Assembly: GCF_900215465.1 (NCBI RefSeq)
Contig: NZ_OBEH01000001.1
Coordinates: forward strand, 124,001 to 188,000
DNA length: 64,000 bases
Reading direction: 5' to 3'
From: Flagellimonas pacifica
Lineage (GTDB): Bacteria; Bacteroidota; Bacteroidia; Flavobacteriales; Flavobacteriaceae
Part shown: piece by piece, positions 9,697 to 19,880 of the stretch
Layout: each line of letters begins with the position of its first letter
Numbering within the stretch: position 1 is the first letter of the stretch
Translations under genes and position numbers: made by a program
The notes under the pieces: model-generated
The model's database searches: none
What the model was told of the DNA's origin: nothing
Seen by the model: the letters and a program-made list of their open reading frames with translations, nothing else

Positions 9697-10677
9697 ATGT
9701 TGAGAACATCCCTTACCTTATTTATTATGCTTTTGTGCATTCCTAGTATTGGACAAAAGAAATTTGACCCCTACAAACAGAAAATTTCTGGAACTAATTT
9801 GACCATATCTATGGTACCAATCCCTGGAGGAAGTTTTTCAATGGGGAGTCCCAATGCAGAAAAAGACAGGTCAAAAGATGAAGGGCCATTGCACAATGTT
9901 GAAATTGCCCCGTTTTGGATGGCAGACCTTGAAGTTACATGGGACCTATACCAATTGTTCATGTCAAGGGAAATAGACAATTTAAAAGACAATGGCTCAA
10001 AAGGAAATGAGGTCTCTTTGGATGTTGATGCTGTCTCTGGGGCAACCACACCATATGTAGAAATGAGCTTTGGCATGGGCACAGAGGGTTATCCCGCCAT
10101 ATGTATGACCCAATATGCAGCATCAAAGTTTTGTGAATGGCTTTCAGCCATGACTGGAAATTTCTACAGACTCCCCACAGAGGCCGAGTGGGAATATGCC
10201 TGCAGAGCAGGCACCCAGACTCCTTATTCTTTTGGTGATAGTGCTTATCAAATTAGTGATTATGCCTGGCACTCTAACAATAGTAACAACAAGTACCAGA
10301 AAGTTGGGCAAAAGAAACCAAACCCATGGGGCCTATACGATATGCATGGCAATGTTGCCGAATGGACATTAGATGCTTACAATCCTGATATTTACAGTCA
10401 TCGAAAAGGAAAGAAAACTACAAATCCTTTTGAAAAACCCGTAAAAACTTACCCCAGAGTGGTGCGGGGTGGTTCTTGGAAAGACGGATCCGAAAAGTTA
10501 AGAAGTGCATCAAGAGTTTCTTCAGAGAAAAGATGGAAAATGCGAGATCCTCAAATCCCAAAGAGCAAATGGTGGCATACCGACGCTACATTTGTTGGCT
10601 TTAGAATTGTAAGACCTTATAACACTCCAAGTCAACAGGAGCAAAAAACATATTGGAAACAAAAACATACTAAATAA
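9697..10677 (+). CDS. Secreted SUMF1/FGE-family protein lacking catalytic cysteines
   Basis: A 326-aa protein with a Sec signal peptide (cleavage near SIGQ). The remainder is an FGE-sulfatase domain: MVPIPGGSFSMGSP, FWMADLEVTW, FYRLPTEAEWEYACRAG, YDMHGNVAEWTLD and RVVRGGSWKDGSEKLRSASR. Aerobic formylglycine-generating enzymes place two cysteines just after RGGS; none is present here, so sulfatase activation is unlikely. No sulfatase gene is adjacent. It starts an apparent operon with two exported sugar-metabolism enzymes (5 nt to the next start). It might be a structural or sugar-binding member of the family; that is inference. Confidence 0.85.
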   Translation: MLRTSLTLFIMLLCIPSIGQKKFDPYKQKISGTNLTISMVPIPGGSFSMGSPNAEKDRSKDEGPLHNVEIAPFWMADLEVTWDLYQLFMSREIDNLKDNGSKGNEVSLDVDAVSGATTPYVEMSFGMGTEGYPAICMTQYAASKFCEWLSAMTGNFYRLPTEAEWEYACRAGTQTPYSFGDSAYQISDYAWHSNNSNNKYQKVGQKKPNPWGLYDMHGNVAEWTLDAYNPDIYSHRKGKKTTNPFEKPVKTYPRVVRGGSWKDGSEKLRSASRVSSEKRWKMRDPQIPKSKWWHTDATFVGFRIVRPYNTPSQQEQKTYWKQKHTK

Positions 10678-10682
10678 ATACC

Positions 10683-12029
10683 ATGGACAACCACAAAACA
10701 ATCAAAAAGAACGATGTAGTAAGCAGAAGGTCGTTCGTAAAAACTACAGGGCTAGTTACAGGCGGAATATTGGCAAGTAGCATTCCGTTGGAGGCAATGA
10801 CCCAAACAGGAAAGGTTGAAAAGCTTAAACTTGCCGTAATAGGATGTGGTGGTCGTGGAACTGGAGCCACCGTTCAAGCATTAACTGCCGATCCAGATGT
10901 TAAATTGGTGGCCATGGCAGACGCTTTTAAAGATCGACTGGAGAGTAGCCTAACTGCTATTCAGGAACATTTTGACGGAGAACGCAACATCAAGGTCAAG
11001 GAGAAAAATAGATTTGTTGGATTTGACGCCTATAAAAATGCCATTGACCTAGCCGATGTTGTAATACTTGCCACACCTCCAGGGTTCCGACCTTTGCATT
11101 TTGAGTACGCCATTTCACAAGACAAGCACGTTTTCATGGAAAAACCTGTTGCCACCGACCCCGCTGGGGTAAGACAGGTACTTAAAGCTGCTAAATTGGC
11201 CAAAGAGAAAAAATTGAACGTTGTTGTTGGACTTCAAAGGCACTACGAAAAAAAATACACCACTTTATATAACCAGGTCAAACAAGGAAACATTGGGAAA
11301 ATTGTAGCTGGTCAAATCTATTGGAACGGTGGTGGTGTCTGGGTAAGGCCACGTCAAGAAGGCCAAAGTGAGCTAGAATATCAAATGCGCAATTGGTATT
11401 ACTTTAATTGGCTATGCGGTGACCACATACTAGAACAGCACATTCACAATATTGATGTAGCCAACTGGTTTATTGGCGAGTATCCTAAAATGGCTCAAGG
11501 TATGGGCGGAAGGGAAGTACGTACAGGAAAAGATCACGGTGAGATTTTTGACCACCATTTTGTGGAATTCACATACCCTTCAGGAGCTGTAATTTCCAGT
11601 CAATGTAGACACCAAAAAGGATGTCACAACCGGGTTGACGAAGCATTTCAAGGAAGTAACGGAAGTATGGTTATGAGCAAAGGCATCATTACAGATTTGA
11701 GCGGGGATGAAAAGTATAACTATTCAAAAGCAAATGAAGGACAGCAAGATCCAAACCCTTATCAAGTAGAGCACGATAGGCTTTTTGCAGCCATTAGAAG
11801 CAAATCAGAAGTCCTTGCAGACGCTGAGCATGGTGCAAAATCTACACTTGCTGCCATAATGGGGCGAATGGCTACCTATTCGGGCGATATCATTACTTGG
11901 GAACAAGCACTGAATTCAACATTGCAATTAGTGCCTGACAATCTAAATTGGGATTCGGAAGCTCCAACACAGCCGGACGCTGATGGAAAGTACAAAATTC
12001 CAGTACCGGGAGTAACCACATTCAGTTAG
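10683..12029 (+). CDS. Tat-exported Gfo/Idh/MocA-family oxidoreductase
   Basis: An NAD(P)-dependent sugar oxidoreductase family member of 448 aa. A Tat signal is visible at residues about 14-38 (SRRSFVKTTGLVTGG). The Rossmann motif AVIGCGGRGTG follows, then the family motif EKPVATDP and a conserved HNIDVANW segment near the substrate site. Export by Tat implies folding with its cofactor before translocation. It is the middle gene of the operon 9697-12966. The exact sugar cannot be read from sequence; related flavobacterial clusters are usually linked to carbohydrate degradation. Confidence 0.9.
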   Translation: MDNHKTIKKNDVVSRRSFVKTTGLVTGGILASSIPLEAMTQTGKVEKLKLAVIGCGGRGTGATVQALTADPDVKLVAMADAFKDRLESSLTAIQEHFDGERNIKVKEKNRFVGFDAYKNAIDLADVVILATPPGFRPLHFEYAISQDKHVFMEKPVATDPAGVRQVLKAAKLAKEKKLNVVVGLQRHYEKKYTTLYNQVKQGNIGKIVAGQIYWNGGGVWVRPRQEGQSELEYQMRNWYYFNWLCGDHILEQHIHNIDVANWFIGEYPKMAQGMGGREVRTGKDHGEIFDHHFVEFTYPSGAVISSQCRHQKGCHNRVDEAFQGSNGSMVMSKGIITDLSGDEKYNYSKANEGQQDPNPYQVEHDRLFAAIRSKSEVLADAEHGAKSTLAAIMGRMATYSGDIITWEQALNSTLQLVPDNLNWDSEAPTQPDADGKYKIPVPGVTTFS

Positions 12030-12051
12030 TATCGAAAAAAAACAACAAGTA

Positions 12052-12966
12052 ATGAAAAGAAGAACTTTTATAAATAGTGCGACTATGGCCGGTGCCGCCC
12101 TTGGTGTTACTCCAACACTTTTTGGCGCAGAAACCAAACCAACGGAACACAAGTTCAACCTAAAATATGCCCCTCACCTTGGTATGTTCAAGACATCGGC
12201 AGGCGAAGACCCTATAGATCAATTAAATTTTATGGCAGATCAAGGCTTTACAGCTTTTGAGGACAATGGCATGAAAGGGAGAACCATTGACCTACAAAAA
12301 CAAATGGCCAATACCATGGAAAAGAGAGGAATTTCCATGGGAGTTTTTGTAGCCCATAAAATCTACTGGAAAGAACCCAATCTAGCTAGTGGGGATGAAA
12401 ATTTGAGAGAAGAGTTTCTTTCTCAAATAAAGGAATCTGTTGAAGTGGCAAAAAGAGTAAACGCCAAGTGGATGACCGTTGTTCCAGGACATGTTGATCT
12501 TAGACAAAATATGGGCTATCAGACTGCGCATGTAGTGGAATCCCTTAAAAGAGCTTCGGATATTCTGGAACCTCACGGATTGGTCATGGTATTGGAACCT
12601 TTAAATTTTAGAAACCATCCTGGTCTTTTTCTTTCAGAAAGTCCGCAGGCATTTGAAATATGCAAGGCGGTGGATTCACCGTCCTGTAAAATACTTTTTG
12701 ATATCTATCATCAGCAAATCCAAGAAGGGAACCTAATCCCAAATATTGAGGCATGCTGGGATGAAATTGCCTATTTTCAAATTGGTGACAATCCAGGGAG
12801 AAACGAACCCACAACTGGGGAAATCAACTATAAAAATGTATTCAAATCTATCCATGAAAAAGGATTTAAGGGAATTCTTGGAATGGAACATGGCAATTCC
12901 ATAAAAGGAACTAGAGGGGAACAAGCGGTTATCGATGCTTACAAAGCTTCAGATACATTTTTATAA
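12052..12966 (+). CDS. Tat-exported sugar isomerase (hydroxypyruvate isomerase / xylose isomerase-like TIM barrel)
   Basis: A 304-aa TIM-barrel isomerase/epimerase. The N-terminus MKRRTFINSATMAGAALG is a Tat signal with the twin arginines at residues 3-4. Metal-ligand positions of the AP-endonuclease-2 family fold are visible in MVLEPLNFRNHPG, KILFDIYHQQI, YFQIGDNPGRNEP and GMEHGNS. These resemble hydroxypyruvate isomerase more than xylose isomerase. It follows the Gfo/Idh/MocA gene by 22 nt. Together they suggest extracytoplasmic interconversion of a keto sugar or sugar acid, but the substrate is unknown. Confidence 0.87.
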   Translation: MKRRTFINSATMAGAALGVTPTLFGAETKPTEHKFNLKYAPHLGMFKTSAGEDPIDQLNFMADQGFTAFEDNGMKGRTIDLQKQMANTMEKRGISMGVFVAHKIYWKEPNLASGDENLREEFLSQIKESVEVAKRVNAKWMTVVPGHVDLRQNMGYQTAHVVESLKRASDILEPHGLVMVLEPLNFRNHPGLFLSESPQAFEICKAVDSPSCKILFDIYHQQIQEGNLIPNIEACWDEIAYFQIGDNPGRNEPTTGEINYKNVFKSIHEKGFKGILGMEHGNSIKGTRGEQAVIDAYKASDTFL

Positions 12967-13001
12967 ACAACTTAAATAAAGTATAATATTTACCTGCCAA
13001 A

Positions 13002-13033
13002 TTGTCACTAAAATGGAATATGCACTATCTTTG
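13002..13033 (+). promoter_or_regulatory. Promoter of miaB
   Basis: A TTG at 13002-13004, a 21-nt spacer and TATCTTTG at 13026-13033 match the Bacteroidota promoter pattern (TTG/TTTG then TAnnTTTG). The start codon of miaB follows at 13051, so the leader would be only about 10 nt. Confidence 0.6.
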
Positions 13034-13047
13034 CAGACCATTTTAGT
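13007..13047. repeat. 10-bp perfect inverted repeat flanking the miaB -7 box
   Basis: ACTAAAATGG at 13007-13016 is the exact reverse complement of CCATTTTAGT at 13038-13047. The 21-nt space between the arms contains the -7 element. This arrangement could be an operator, although the arms are AT-rich and chance is not excluded. Confidence 0.5.
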
Positions 13048-13050
13048 ACA

Positions 13051-14514
13051 ATGATCAAGAACGAAGAGATAGAAAAGGTTATAGATGAAAGCCAACAAGG
13101 TAGTACGTTGGCATTGGAGAAAGATGAGAAGAATGGCAGAAAGCTCTATATAGAAAGTTATGGCTGTCAGATGAACTTTTCTGACAGTGAAATTGTTGCC
13201 TCCATTCTTGCCAAAGAGGGTTTTAATACTACTCAGGAACTGGAAGAAGCAGATTTGGTATTGGTGAACACTTGCTCTATCCGGGAGAAAGCGGAAGTTA
13301 CGGTACGCAAACGATTGGAGAAGTTCAATGCTGTAAAAAGGACCAATCCAGGAATGAAAGTTGGTGTTCTGGGCTGTATGGCAGAACGCTTAAAGAGCAA
13401 GTTTTTAGAAGAAGAGAAAATTGTAGATATGGTGGTAGGCCCAGATGCCTACAAGGACCTCCCTAACCTCATTCAGGAAATAGACGAAGGCAGAAATGCT
13501 GTAAACGTAATCCTTTCCAAGGATGAAACTTATGCTGATGTTGCCCCTGTTCGTTTAAATTCCAATGGAGTATCCGCTTTTGTATCCATTACGCGAGGTT
13601 GCGATAATATGTGCACTTTCTGCGTAGTCCCCTTTACCCGCGGGCGTGAACGTAGTCGTGATCCGCAATCCATTTTGGAAGAGGTAAATGATCTTTGGGA
13701 AAAAGGATTTAAAGAAATTACGTTGCTGGGACAAAATGTGGATAGCTATCTCTGGTATGGCGGCGGACTGAAGAAAGATTTTGACAAAGCCACCAATATG
13801 CAAAAAGCCACTTCGGTGAATTTTGCAAAATTGTTGGAACTGGTGGCGCGGGCCCAACCCAAAATGCGAATTCGTTTCTCCACCTCCAATCCTCAGGACA
13901 TGACTTTGGATGTGATTGAGTCCATGGCAAAATATGATAATATCTGTAAGTATATCCATTTACCCGTTCAAAGTGGAAGCAACCGCATCCTAAAAGCGAT
14001 GAACCGTCTTCATACAAGAGAAGAATATTTTGAGTTGATCGATAATATTCGAAAGATAATTCCAGATTGTGCCATTAGCCAAGATATGATCACAGGATTC
14101 CCAACCGAAACGGAAGCAGACCATCAAGACACTTTAAGTTTGATGGAATATGTGAAGTATGACTTTGGTTTTATGTTTGCCTATTCAGAAAGACCTGGAA
14201 CACTGGCCGAAAGAAAATTGGATGATGACATTCCTGAAAAAACCAAAAAAAGAAGACTAAGTGAGGTTATTGAATTACAGCAACAACACAGTTTCCATAG
14301 AACTCAACAACACTTGGGCAAAACTGAAGAAGTTTTGATTGAAGGGCCTTCAAAAAAATCCGATGCGCATTGGATGGGACGAAACTCGCAGAACACGGTA
14401 GTGGTTTTTCCAAAGGAAAATTACAATATAGGTGATTTTGTAAACGTAAAAATCAACGAATGTACTTCTGCCACCCTTATTGGAGAAGCAATAGGACTTA
14501 GTGGAAATAATTAA
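13051..14514 (+). CDS. miaB: tRNA-2-methylthio-N6-dimethylallyladenosine synthase MiaB
   Basis: Radical-SAM methylthiotransferase that adds the 2-methylthio group to i6A37 of tRNAs reading UNN codons. The N-terminal UPF0004 domain has Cys39 ([13 protein letters not shown]), Cys75 and Cys109 for the auxiliary cluster. The radical-SAM motif CDNMCTFC gives Cys184, Cys188 and Cys191. A TRAM domain ends the protein. Length (487 aa) is normal for Bacteroidota MiaB, which has a short N-terminal extension. It is followed by a repeat element and a sigma-54 activator gene. Confidence 0.97.
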   Translation: MIKNEEIEKVIDESQQGSTLALEKDEKNGRKLYIESYGCQMNFSDSEIVASILAKEGFNTTQELEEADLVLVNTCSIREKAEVTVRKRLEKFNAVKRTNPGMKVGVLGCMAERLKSKFLEEEKIVDMVVGPDAYKDLPNLIQEIDEGRNAVNVILSKDETYADVAPVRLNSNGVSAFVSITRGCDNMCTFCVVPFTRGRERSRDPQSILEEVNDLWEKGFKEITLLGQNVDSYLWYGGGLKKDFDKATNMQKATSVNFAKLLELVARAQPKMRIRFSTSNPQDMTLDVIESMAKYDNICKYIHLPVQSGSNRILKAMNRLHTREEYFELIDNIRKIIPDCAISQDMITGFPTETEADHQDTLSLMEYVKYDFGFMFAYSERPGTLAERKLDDDIPEKTKKRRLSEVIELQQQHSFHRTQQHLGKTEEVLIEGPSKKSDAHWMGRNSQNTVVVFPKENYNIGDFVNVKINECTSATLIGEAIGLSGNN

Positions 14515-14520
14515 TTCAAT

Positions 14521-14582
14521 GTCATACTGAGCCTAAGCAAGTATGAATCAAAATATCCAGTCTTTGACAAACTCAGACTGAC
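14521..14582. repeat. REP-like intergenic element with nested hairpins
   Basis: The outer arms GTCATACTGAG (14521-14531) and CTCAGACTGAC (14572-14582) are inverted with 9 of 11 matches. Inside are two smaller hairpins: CATAC...GTATG (14523-14545) and CAGTCT...AGACTG (14559-14580). The layout resembles dispersed intergenic repeats found in flavobacterial genomes. No second copy is present in this window, so its dispersed nature is inference. Confidence 0.55.
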
Positions 14583-14593
14583 AAAAAAGACAA

Positions 14594-15868
14594 ATGGAAT
14601 CAATACAATCCATAAAACAACGCTTTGAACTCATTGGCAACGATGTAAAGCTAAATCGTGCTTTAGAAAAAGCCATTCAGGTTGCGCCTACGGACATTTC
14701 GGTTTTGGTGACCGGGGAAAGTGGTGTGGGAAAAGAGGCCATTCCAAAAATTATACACTCCCTTTCTCACCGCAAGCACGCCAAGTATATTGCCGTAAAC
14801 TGTGGAGCTATTCCAGAAGGCACCATTGACAGTGAGCTCTTCGGTCACGAAAAAGGTGCTTTTACTGGAGCAACCCAAACCCGTAATGGTTATTTTGAAG
14901 TAGCAGATGGCGGAACCATATTTCTTGATGAAGTGGGAGAATTACCCTTGACCACCCAAGTGCGATTGCTTCGTGTTTTGGAAAATGGGGAATTCCTTAA
15001 AGTAGGCTCTTCCCAAGTACAAAAAACAGATGTAAGAATTGTGGCCGCTACAAACATCAATATGTTTGAGGCCATAAAAAAAGAAAAGTTCAGGGAAGAT
15101 CTTTATTACAGGTTGAGTACCGTGGAAATCAATATTCCACCACTAAGAGAACGACAAGAGGATATTCATTTGTTGTTTCGCAAGTTTGCATCAGATTTTG
15201 GTCAGAAATATAAAATGCCAACCATTCGTTTAGAAGAACAAGCCATTCAATTACTTTTAAGGTACAGATGGCCGGGCAATATTAGACAGCTTCGAAACAT
15301 TGCTGAGCAGGTTTCGGTTTTAGAAGAAACCAGAACAATTACGGCAGCAACGCTGAACAGTTACCTCCCCAATGCAAGCAACACCAATTTACCCGCTGTA
15401 ATTGGATCCACTAAAAAGGAAAGTGATTTCAGCAATGAAAGGGAAATTTTATACAAGGTCTTGTTTGACATGAAAGGTGATTTAAACGACCTTAAAAAAC
15501 TGACCTTGGAATTGTTGAAGAACAACGATTCTGAAAAAGTTCAGGAAGAAAACGAGACCCTGATCCGCAAAATATACGGAAGCAAGGAAGAAGAGGTTTC
15601 ACAGCAGGAAAACACTACCACAGAAGTACTACATTTACCAGAACCAGTAGCTGAAACAACAGCCACGGTTGTGCAGCCCCAAACAGAAGATCGCTACCAT
15701 TTTGCCGAAGAAATAGAAGAAGAAGAAACGCTATCTTTACAGGAAAAGGAGATTGAACTCATCAAAAAGTCGTTAGAACGCAATCGAGGAAAAAGAAAAG
15801 CAGCAGCAACAGAGCTTGGGATTTCTGAACGAACGCTGTACCGAAAAATCAAACAATATGATTTATAA
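14594..15868 (+). CDS. Sigma-54-dependent transcriptional activator without receiver domain
   Basis: An enhancer-binding AAA+ regulator of 424 aa. Walker A is GESGVGKE (41-48), the sigma-54 contact loop GAFTGA is at 88-93, and Walker B is in GGTIFLDEVGEL (106-117). After a variable acidic linker of about 100 residues, a Fis-type helix-turn-helix closes the protein (RKAAATELGISERTLYRKI). There is no N-terminal receiver, PAS or GAF domain, so control must come from elsewhere, for example the linker or expression level. It lies between miaB and lptE. Targets are not evident; no convincing -24/-12 site outside the groES region was found. Confidence 0.92.
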   Translation: MESIQSIKQRFELIGNDVKLNRALEKAIQVAPTDISVLVTGESGVGKEAIPKIIHSLSHRKHAKYIAVNCGAIPEGTIDSELFGHEKGAFTGATQTRNGYFEVADGGTIFLDEVGELPLTTQVRLLRVLENGEFLKVGSSQVQKTDVRIVAATNINMFEAIKKEKFREDLYYRLSTVEINIPPLRERQEDIHLLFRKFASDFGQKYKMPTIRLEEQAIQLLLRYRWPGNIRQLRNIAEQVSVLEETRTITAATLNSYLPNASNTNLPAVIGSTKKESDFSNEREILYKVLFDMKGDLNDLKKLTLELLKNNDSEKVQEENETLIRKIYGSKEEEVSQQENTTTEVLHLPEPVAETTATVVQPQTEDRYHFAEEIEEEETLSLQEKEIELIKKSLERNRGKRKAAATELGISERTLYRKIKQYDL

Positions 15869-15898
15869 ATTGGTCACGAGATAATTGAATAAAAATCA

Positions 15899-16417
15899 AT
15901 GAAAATAAATAGCATTAAAATCGGAATCATAGGGTTGCTATTAAACCTATATGGGTGTGGAGCGTACAATTTTTCAGGAGCAGATATTGGGACCGCAGAG
16001 AGTTTTCAAGTTGATTTCTTTCAAAATTATGCCGATCAAAACCCTGGGTCAACCATTCAGCCAGGATTGGATAGATCCTTTACCAATGCGTTACAGGAAA
16101 TGATCAATAACCTGACTAGCCTATCACTTACTGGAAGCAATGGAGATTTGTTGTATGAAGGTGAAATTGTGGAATACAGGGTCACTCCCATGACAGCTAC
16201 GGCTGATCAGTTGACAGCACAAAACCGACTCACTATGAGCGTGAATGTTAGGTTTTTCAACAAGACCAAGGAAGATGCCGATTTTGAACGCCGTTTTTCC
16301 TTCTTTTATGATTTTGATGCCGCTGCTGCGTTAACATCAGTTCAAGCACAGGCACACGAGGAAATTTTTGAACGAATAACACAAGATATTTTTAATGCCT
16401 CTTTAGGTAATTGGTAA
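15899..16417 (+). CDS. lptE: LPS assembly lipoprotein LptE
   Basis: LptE plugs the LptD barrel and helps insert LPS into the outer membrane. This 172-aa protein has a lipobox-ended signal peptide (LLLNLYGC, Cys20). It continues with GAYNFSGADIGTAESFQV, typical of the Bacteroidota LptE family. It precedes an uncharacterised gene and secG, an arrangement seen in related genomes. The gene follows the sigma-54 activator by 30 nt. No LptD gene is in the window. Confidence 0.88.
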   Translation: MKINSIKIGIIGLLLNLYGCGAYNFSGADIGTAESFQVDFFQNYADQNPGSTIQPGLDRSFTNALQEMINNLTSLSLTGSNGDLLYEGEIVEYRVTPMTATADQLTAQNRLTMSVNVRFFNKTKEDADFERRFSFFYDFDAAAALTSVQAQAHEEIFERITQDIFNASLGNW

Positions 16418-16419
16418 GC

Positions 16420-17313
16420 ATGAACGTATCGGACTTCATACAAATTCTTCAGAAATCAAATACCATCTTGTCTCCCAAGCAAACAAGGGAACTGGAAGGT
16501 ATTATTGAAGAATATCCATATTTTCAAGCTGCACGGGCATTGCATTTAAAAGGGTTGAAAAACCTGGATAGCTACAAGTACAATAATTCCCTTAAGATCA
16601 CGGCCGCACACACTGCTGACAGAGATGTTCTTTTTGATTTTATCACTTCTCAAGAGTTTGTTCAAAATAATATTGCAGATGCCATAGCCGGAAGAGCTCC
16701 AAAACTTGAAGACAAGAAAACCGTTTCCGAAGAAATAGAGCCCAATCCGGACGCTGCAACCATTTTGGGCGAATCCAAGGAAAGTGCATTGCCACAGAAT
16801 ATTGAGGACGCAGAACAAATATTGAACCCCGCCCTTTTCAAGTCAAAAAAAGTAGAAGTAGAAATCCCACCTGAAAAAGCTGAAAAGGAAGAACCAGAAC
16901 CATCAGTAAATCTAAATTTGGGCAAACCCATTCCATTCACAAAAAAAGAAAAGCACTCCTTTGCTGAATGGCTACAACTAGCCTCTCAAACTCCTAATGA
17001 AAAAACTTCAGATCCTGTAACCGAGGAACAAGAAAAAAAGAAAAAGTTTGAATTACTCGATAAGTTTATTGAGAGCAGACCCAAAATAATTCCCAATAAG
17101 GATTTAAAGGCTAAAGTCAACATAAAAGAGTCCACAAAAATGGACAAAAATGAATTAATGACAGAGACTTTGGCAAAAGTATATTTGGAGCAAAAAAAGT
17201 ACAAAAAAGCCATTCAAGCCTTTAAAATATTGAGTTTGAAATATCCAGAAAAAAATGGTTTCTTTGCAGACCAAATTCGGGCGGTGAAGAAGCTGCAGAA
17301 AGAAAACGAATAA
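16420..17313 (+). CDS. Uncharacterised cytoplasmic protein with C-terminal TPR-like helices
   Basis: A 297-aa protein with no signal peptide or membrane helix. The N-terminal part (NVSDFIQILQKSNTILSPKQ, then YPYFQAARALHLKGL) is helical. The middle is acidic and low in complexity, and the end resembles one TPR unit (TLAKVYLEQKKYKKAIQAFKILSLKYP). I chose ATG at 16420, 2 nt after the lptE stop; an in-frame TTG three codons earlier overlaps lptE and is less likely. Position between lptE and secG suggests an envelope or secretion link, but no function is established. Confidence 0.8.
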   Translation: MNVSDFIQILQKSNTILSPKQTRELEGIIEEYPYFQAARALHLKGLKNLDSYKYNNSLKITAAHTADRDVLFDFITSQEFVQNNIADAIAGRAPKLEDKKTVSEEIEPNPDAATILGESKESALPQNIEDAEQILNPALFKSKKVEVEIPPEKAEKEEPEPSVNLNLGKPIPFTKKEKHSFAEWLQLASQTPNEKTSDPVTEEQEKKKKFELLDKFIESRPKIIPNKDLKAKVNIKESTKMDKNELMTETLAKVYLEQKKYKKAIQAFKILSLKYPEKNGFFADQIRAVKKLQKENE

Positions 17314-17323
17314 GACAAAGACA

Positions 17324-17692
17324 ATGAGTACGTTTACAATCTTTTTAATATTAATAATTGTAGTATGCCTTTTGTTGGTTTTGGTAATTATGGTACAAAA
17401 CCCAAAAGGAGGCGGATTATCCTCCTCATTTGGCGGTAGTGGAAACCAAGTAGTAGGTGGTGTTAAGAAAACTGGGGACTTTTTGGATAAAAGTACCTGG
17501 ACCTTGGCCACTTTATTGATTGTATTGATTTTGCTTTCCAACGTTTCCCTTAAGGGAAGTTACAGTCAAGCGGATTCTAAATTATTGCAAGGAGATGATA
17601 TTGAGACCACAGTACCTGAGACTGTTCCAGAACAAGTTCCTGAGCAGGTTCCAGCAACTGACAATACAAATCCAGCGGATACCATTAATTAA
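17324..17692 (+). CDS. secG: Preprotein translocase subunit SecG
   Basis: SecG assists SecYEG protein export. The 122-aa protein has two transmembrane helices (about 2-24 and 53-73) joined by a glycine-rich loop (NPKGGGLSSSFGGSGNQVVGG), the signature of the family. The C-terminal tail is rich in Pro, Glu and Val and variable among relatives. It is the last gene of the lptE-linked group and is followed by a strong terminator. Confidence 0.95.
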   Translation: MSTFTIFLILIIVVCLLLVLVIMVQNPKGGGLSSSFGGSGNQVVGGVKKTGDFLDKSTWTLATLLIVLILLSNVSLKGSYSQADSKLLQGDDIETTVPETVPEQVPEQVPATDNTNPADTIN

Positions 17693-17716
17693 TATTAATG
17701 ACAAAACAAATACAAA

Positions 17717-17753
17717 ATGCCAGCTTGAAATGACAAGCTGGCATTTTTGTTTT
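17717..17753 (+). terminator. Intrinsic terminator after secG
   Basis: A perfect 11-bp stem (ATGCCAGCTTG with CAAGCTGGCAT), a 6-nt loop and a T-rich tail. It separates the secG transcript from groES. Confidence 0.92.
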
Positions 17754-17770
17754 ATTATAATGTCAGTTTT

Positions 17771-17802
17771 TTTGCAATGGCATAATTTCTGCCCATTGTT
17801 TG
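17771..17802 (+). promoter_or_regulatory. Candidate groESL promoter
   Basis: TTTG at 17771-17774, a 20-nt spacer and ATTGTTTG at 17795-17802 give a near match (TA replaced by AT) to the Bacteroidota vegetative promoter. Overlapping it, TGGCAT (17778-17783) and TGC (17890 less 100, that is 17790-17792) are spaced like a sigma-54 -24/-12 site but match it imperfectly. The groES start is at 17839. Confidence 0.45.
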
Positions 17803-17838
17803 GGGAATTTTTAAAACAAATACTTAAAAATAAATAAT

Positions 17839-18117
17839 ATGGCTAAAGTTAACATCAAACCATTAGCGGACAGAGTTCTTATTGAGCCTGTTGAAGCTGA
17901 AACAAAAACAGCTTCTGGTATCATTATTCCGGATACTGCAAAAGAAAAACCACAAAAAGGAAAAGTAGTAGCTGTTGGCCCTGGAACCAAGGATGAAAAA
18001 ATCACTGTAAAAGTTGGCGATACGGTTCTTTATGGCAAATATGCTGGCACCGAACTAAAATTGGATGGTTCGGATTACTTGATGATGCGTGAGAGTGACA
18101 TATTAGCGATAGTGTAA
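17839..18117 (+). CDS. groES: Co-chaperonin GroES
   Basis: The 92-aa lid of the GroEL folding chamber. It shows [15 protein letters not shown] at the N-terminus, the mobile-loop region [21 protein letters not shown], and [13 protein letters not shown] toward the end. Length is normal. It precedes groEL by 109 nt, a spacer containing inverted-repeat sequence, and the two genes are probably cotranscribed. Confidence 0.98.
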   Translation: MAKVNIKPLADRVLIEPVEAETKTASGIIIPDTAKEKPQKGKVVAVGPGTKDEKITVKVGDTVLYGKYAGTELKLDGSDYLMMRESDILAIV

Positions 18118-18120
18118 CTA

Positions 18121-18200
18121 CAAATTCCAAAAATCAAAAAAACAAACTCCAAAATACCACTACCGGAATTTCAGATTTGGGATTTGGATTTTGGAAATTT
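18121..18200. repeat. Imperfect inverted repeat between groES and groEL
   Basis: AAATTCCAAAAATC near 18123-18136 is imperfectly complementary to GATTTTGGAAATTT near 18187-18200, with related TTTGG/CCAAA units in between. In RNA this would fold into a long AT-rich hairpin between the two chaperonin genes. A second small hairpin (AATTTTTT with AAAAAATT) lies just before the groEL start. Confidence 0.5.
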
Positions 18201-18202
18201 AA

Positions 18203-19861
<1,659 letters not shown>

Positions 19862-19880
19862 GCTATGCCAATAACAATTA

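Noticed and set aside
13555-13959. 134-aa frame opposite miaB
   Set aside because: Fully inside miaB on the other strand, low-complexity His/Phe text, no start context.
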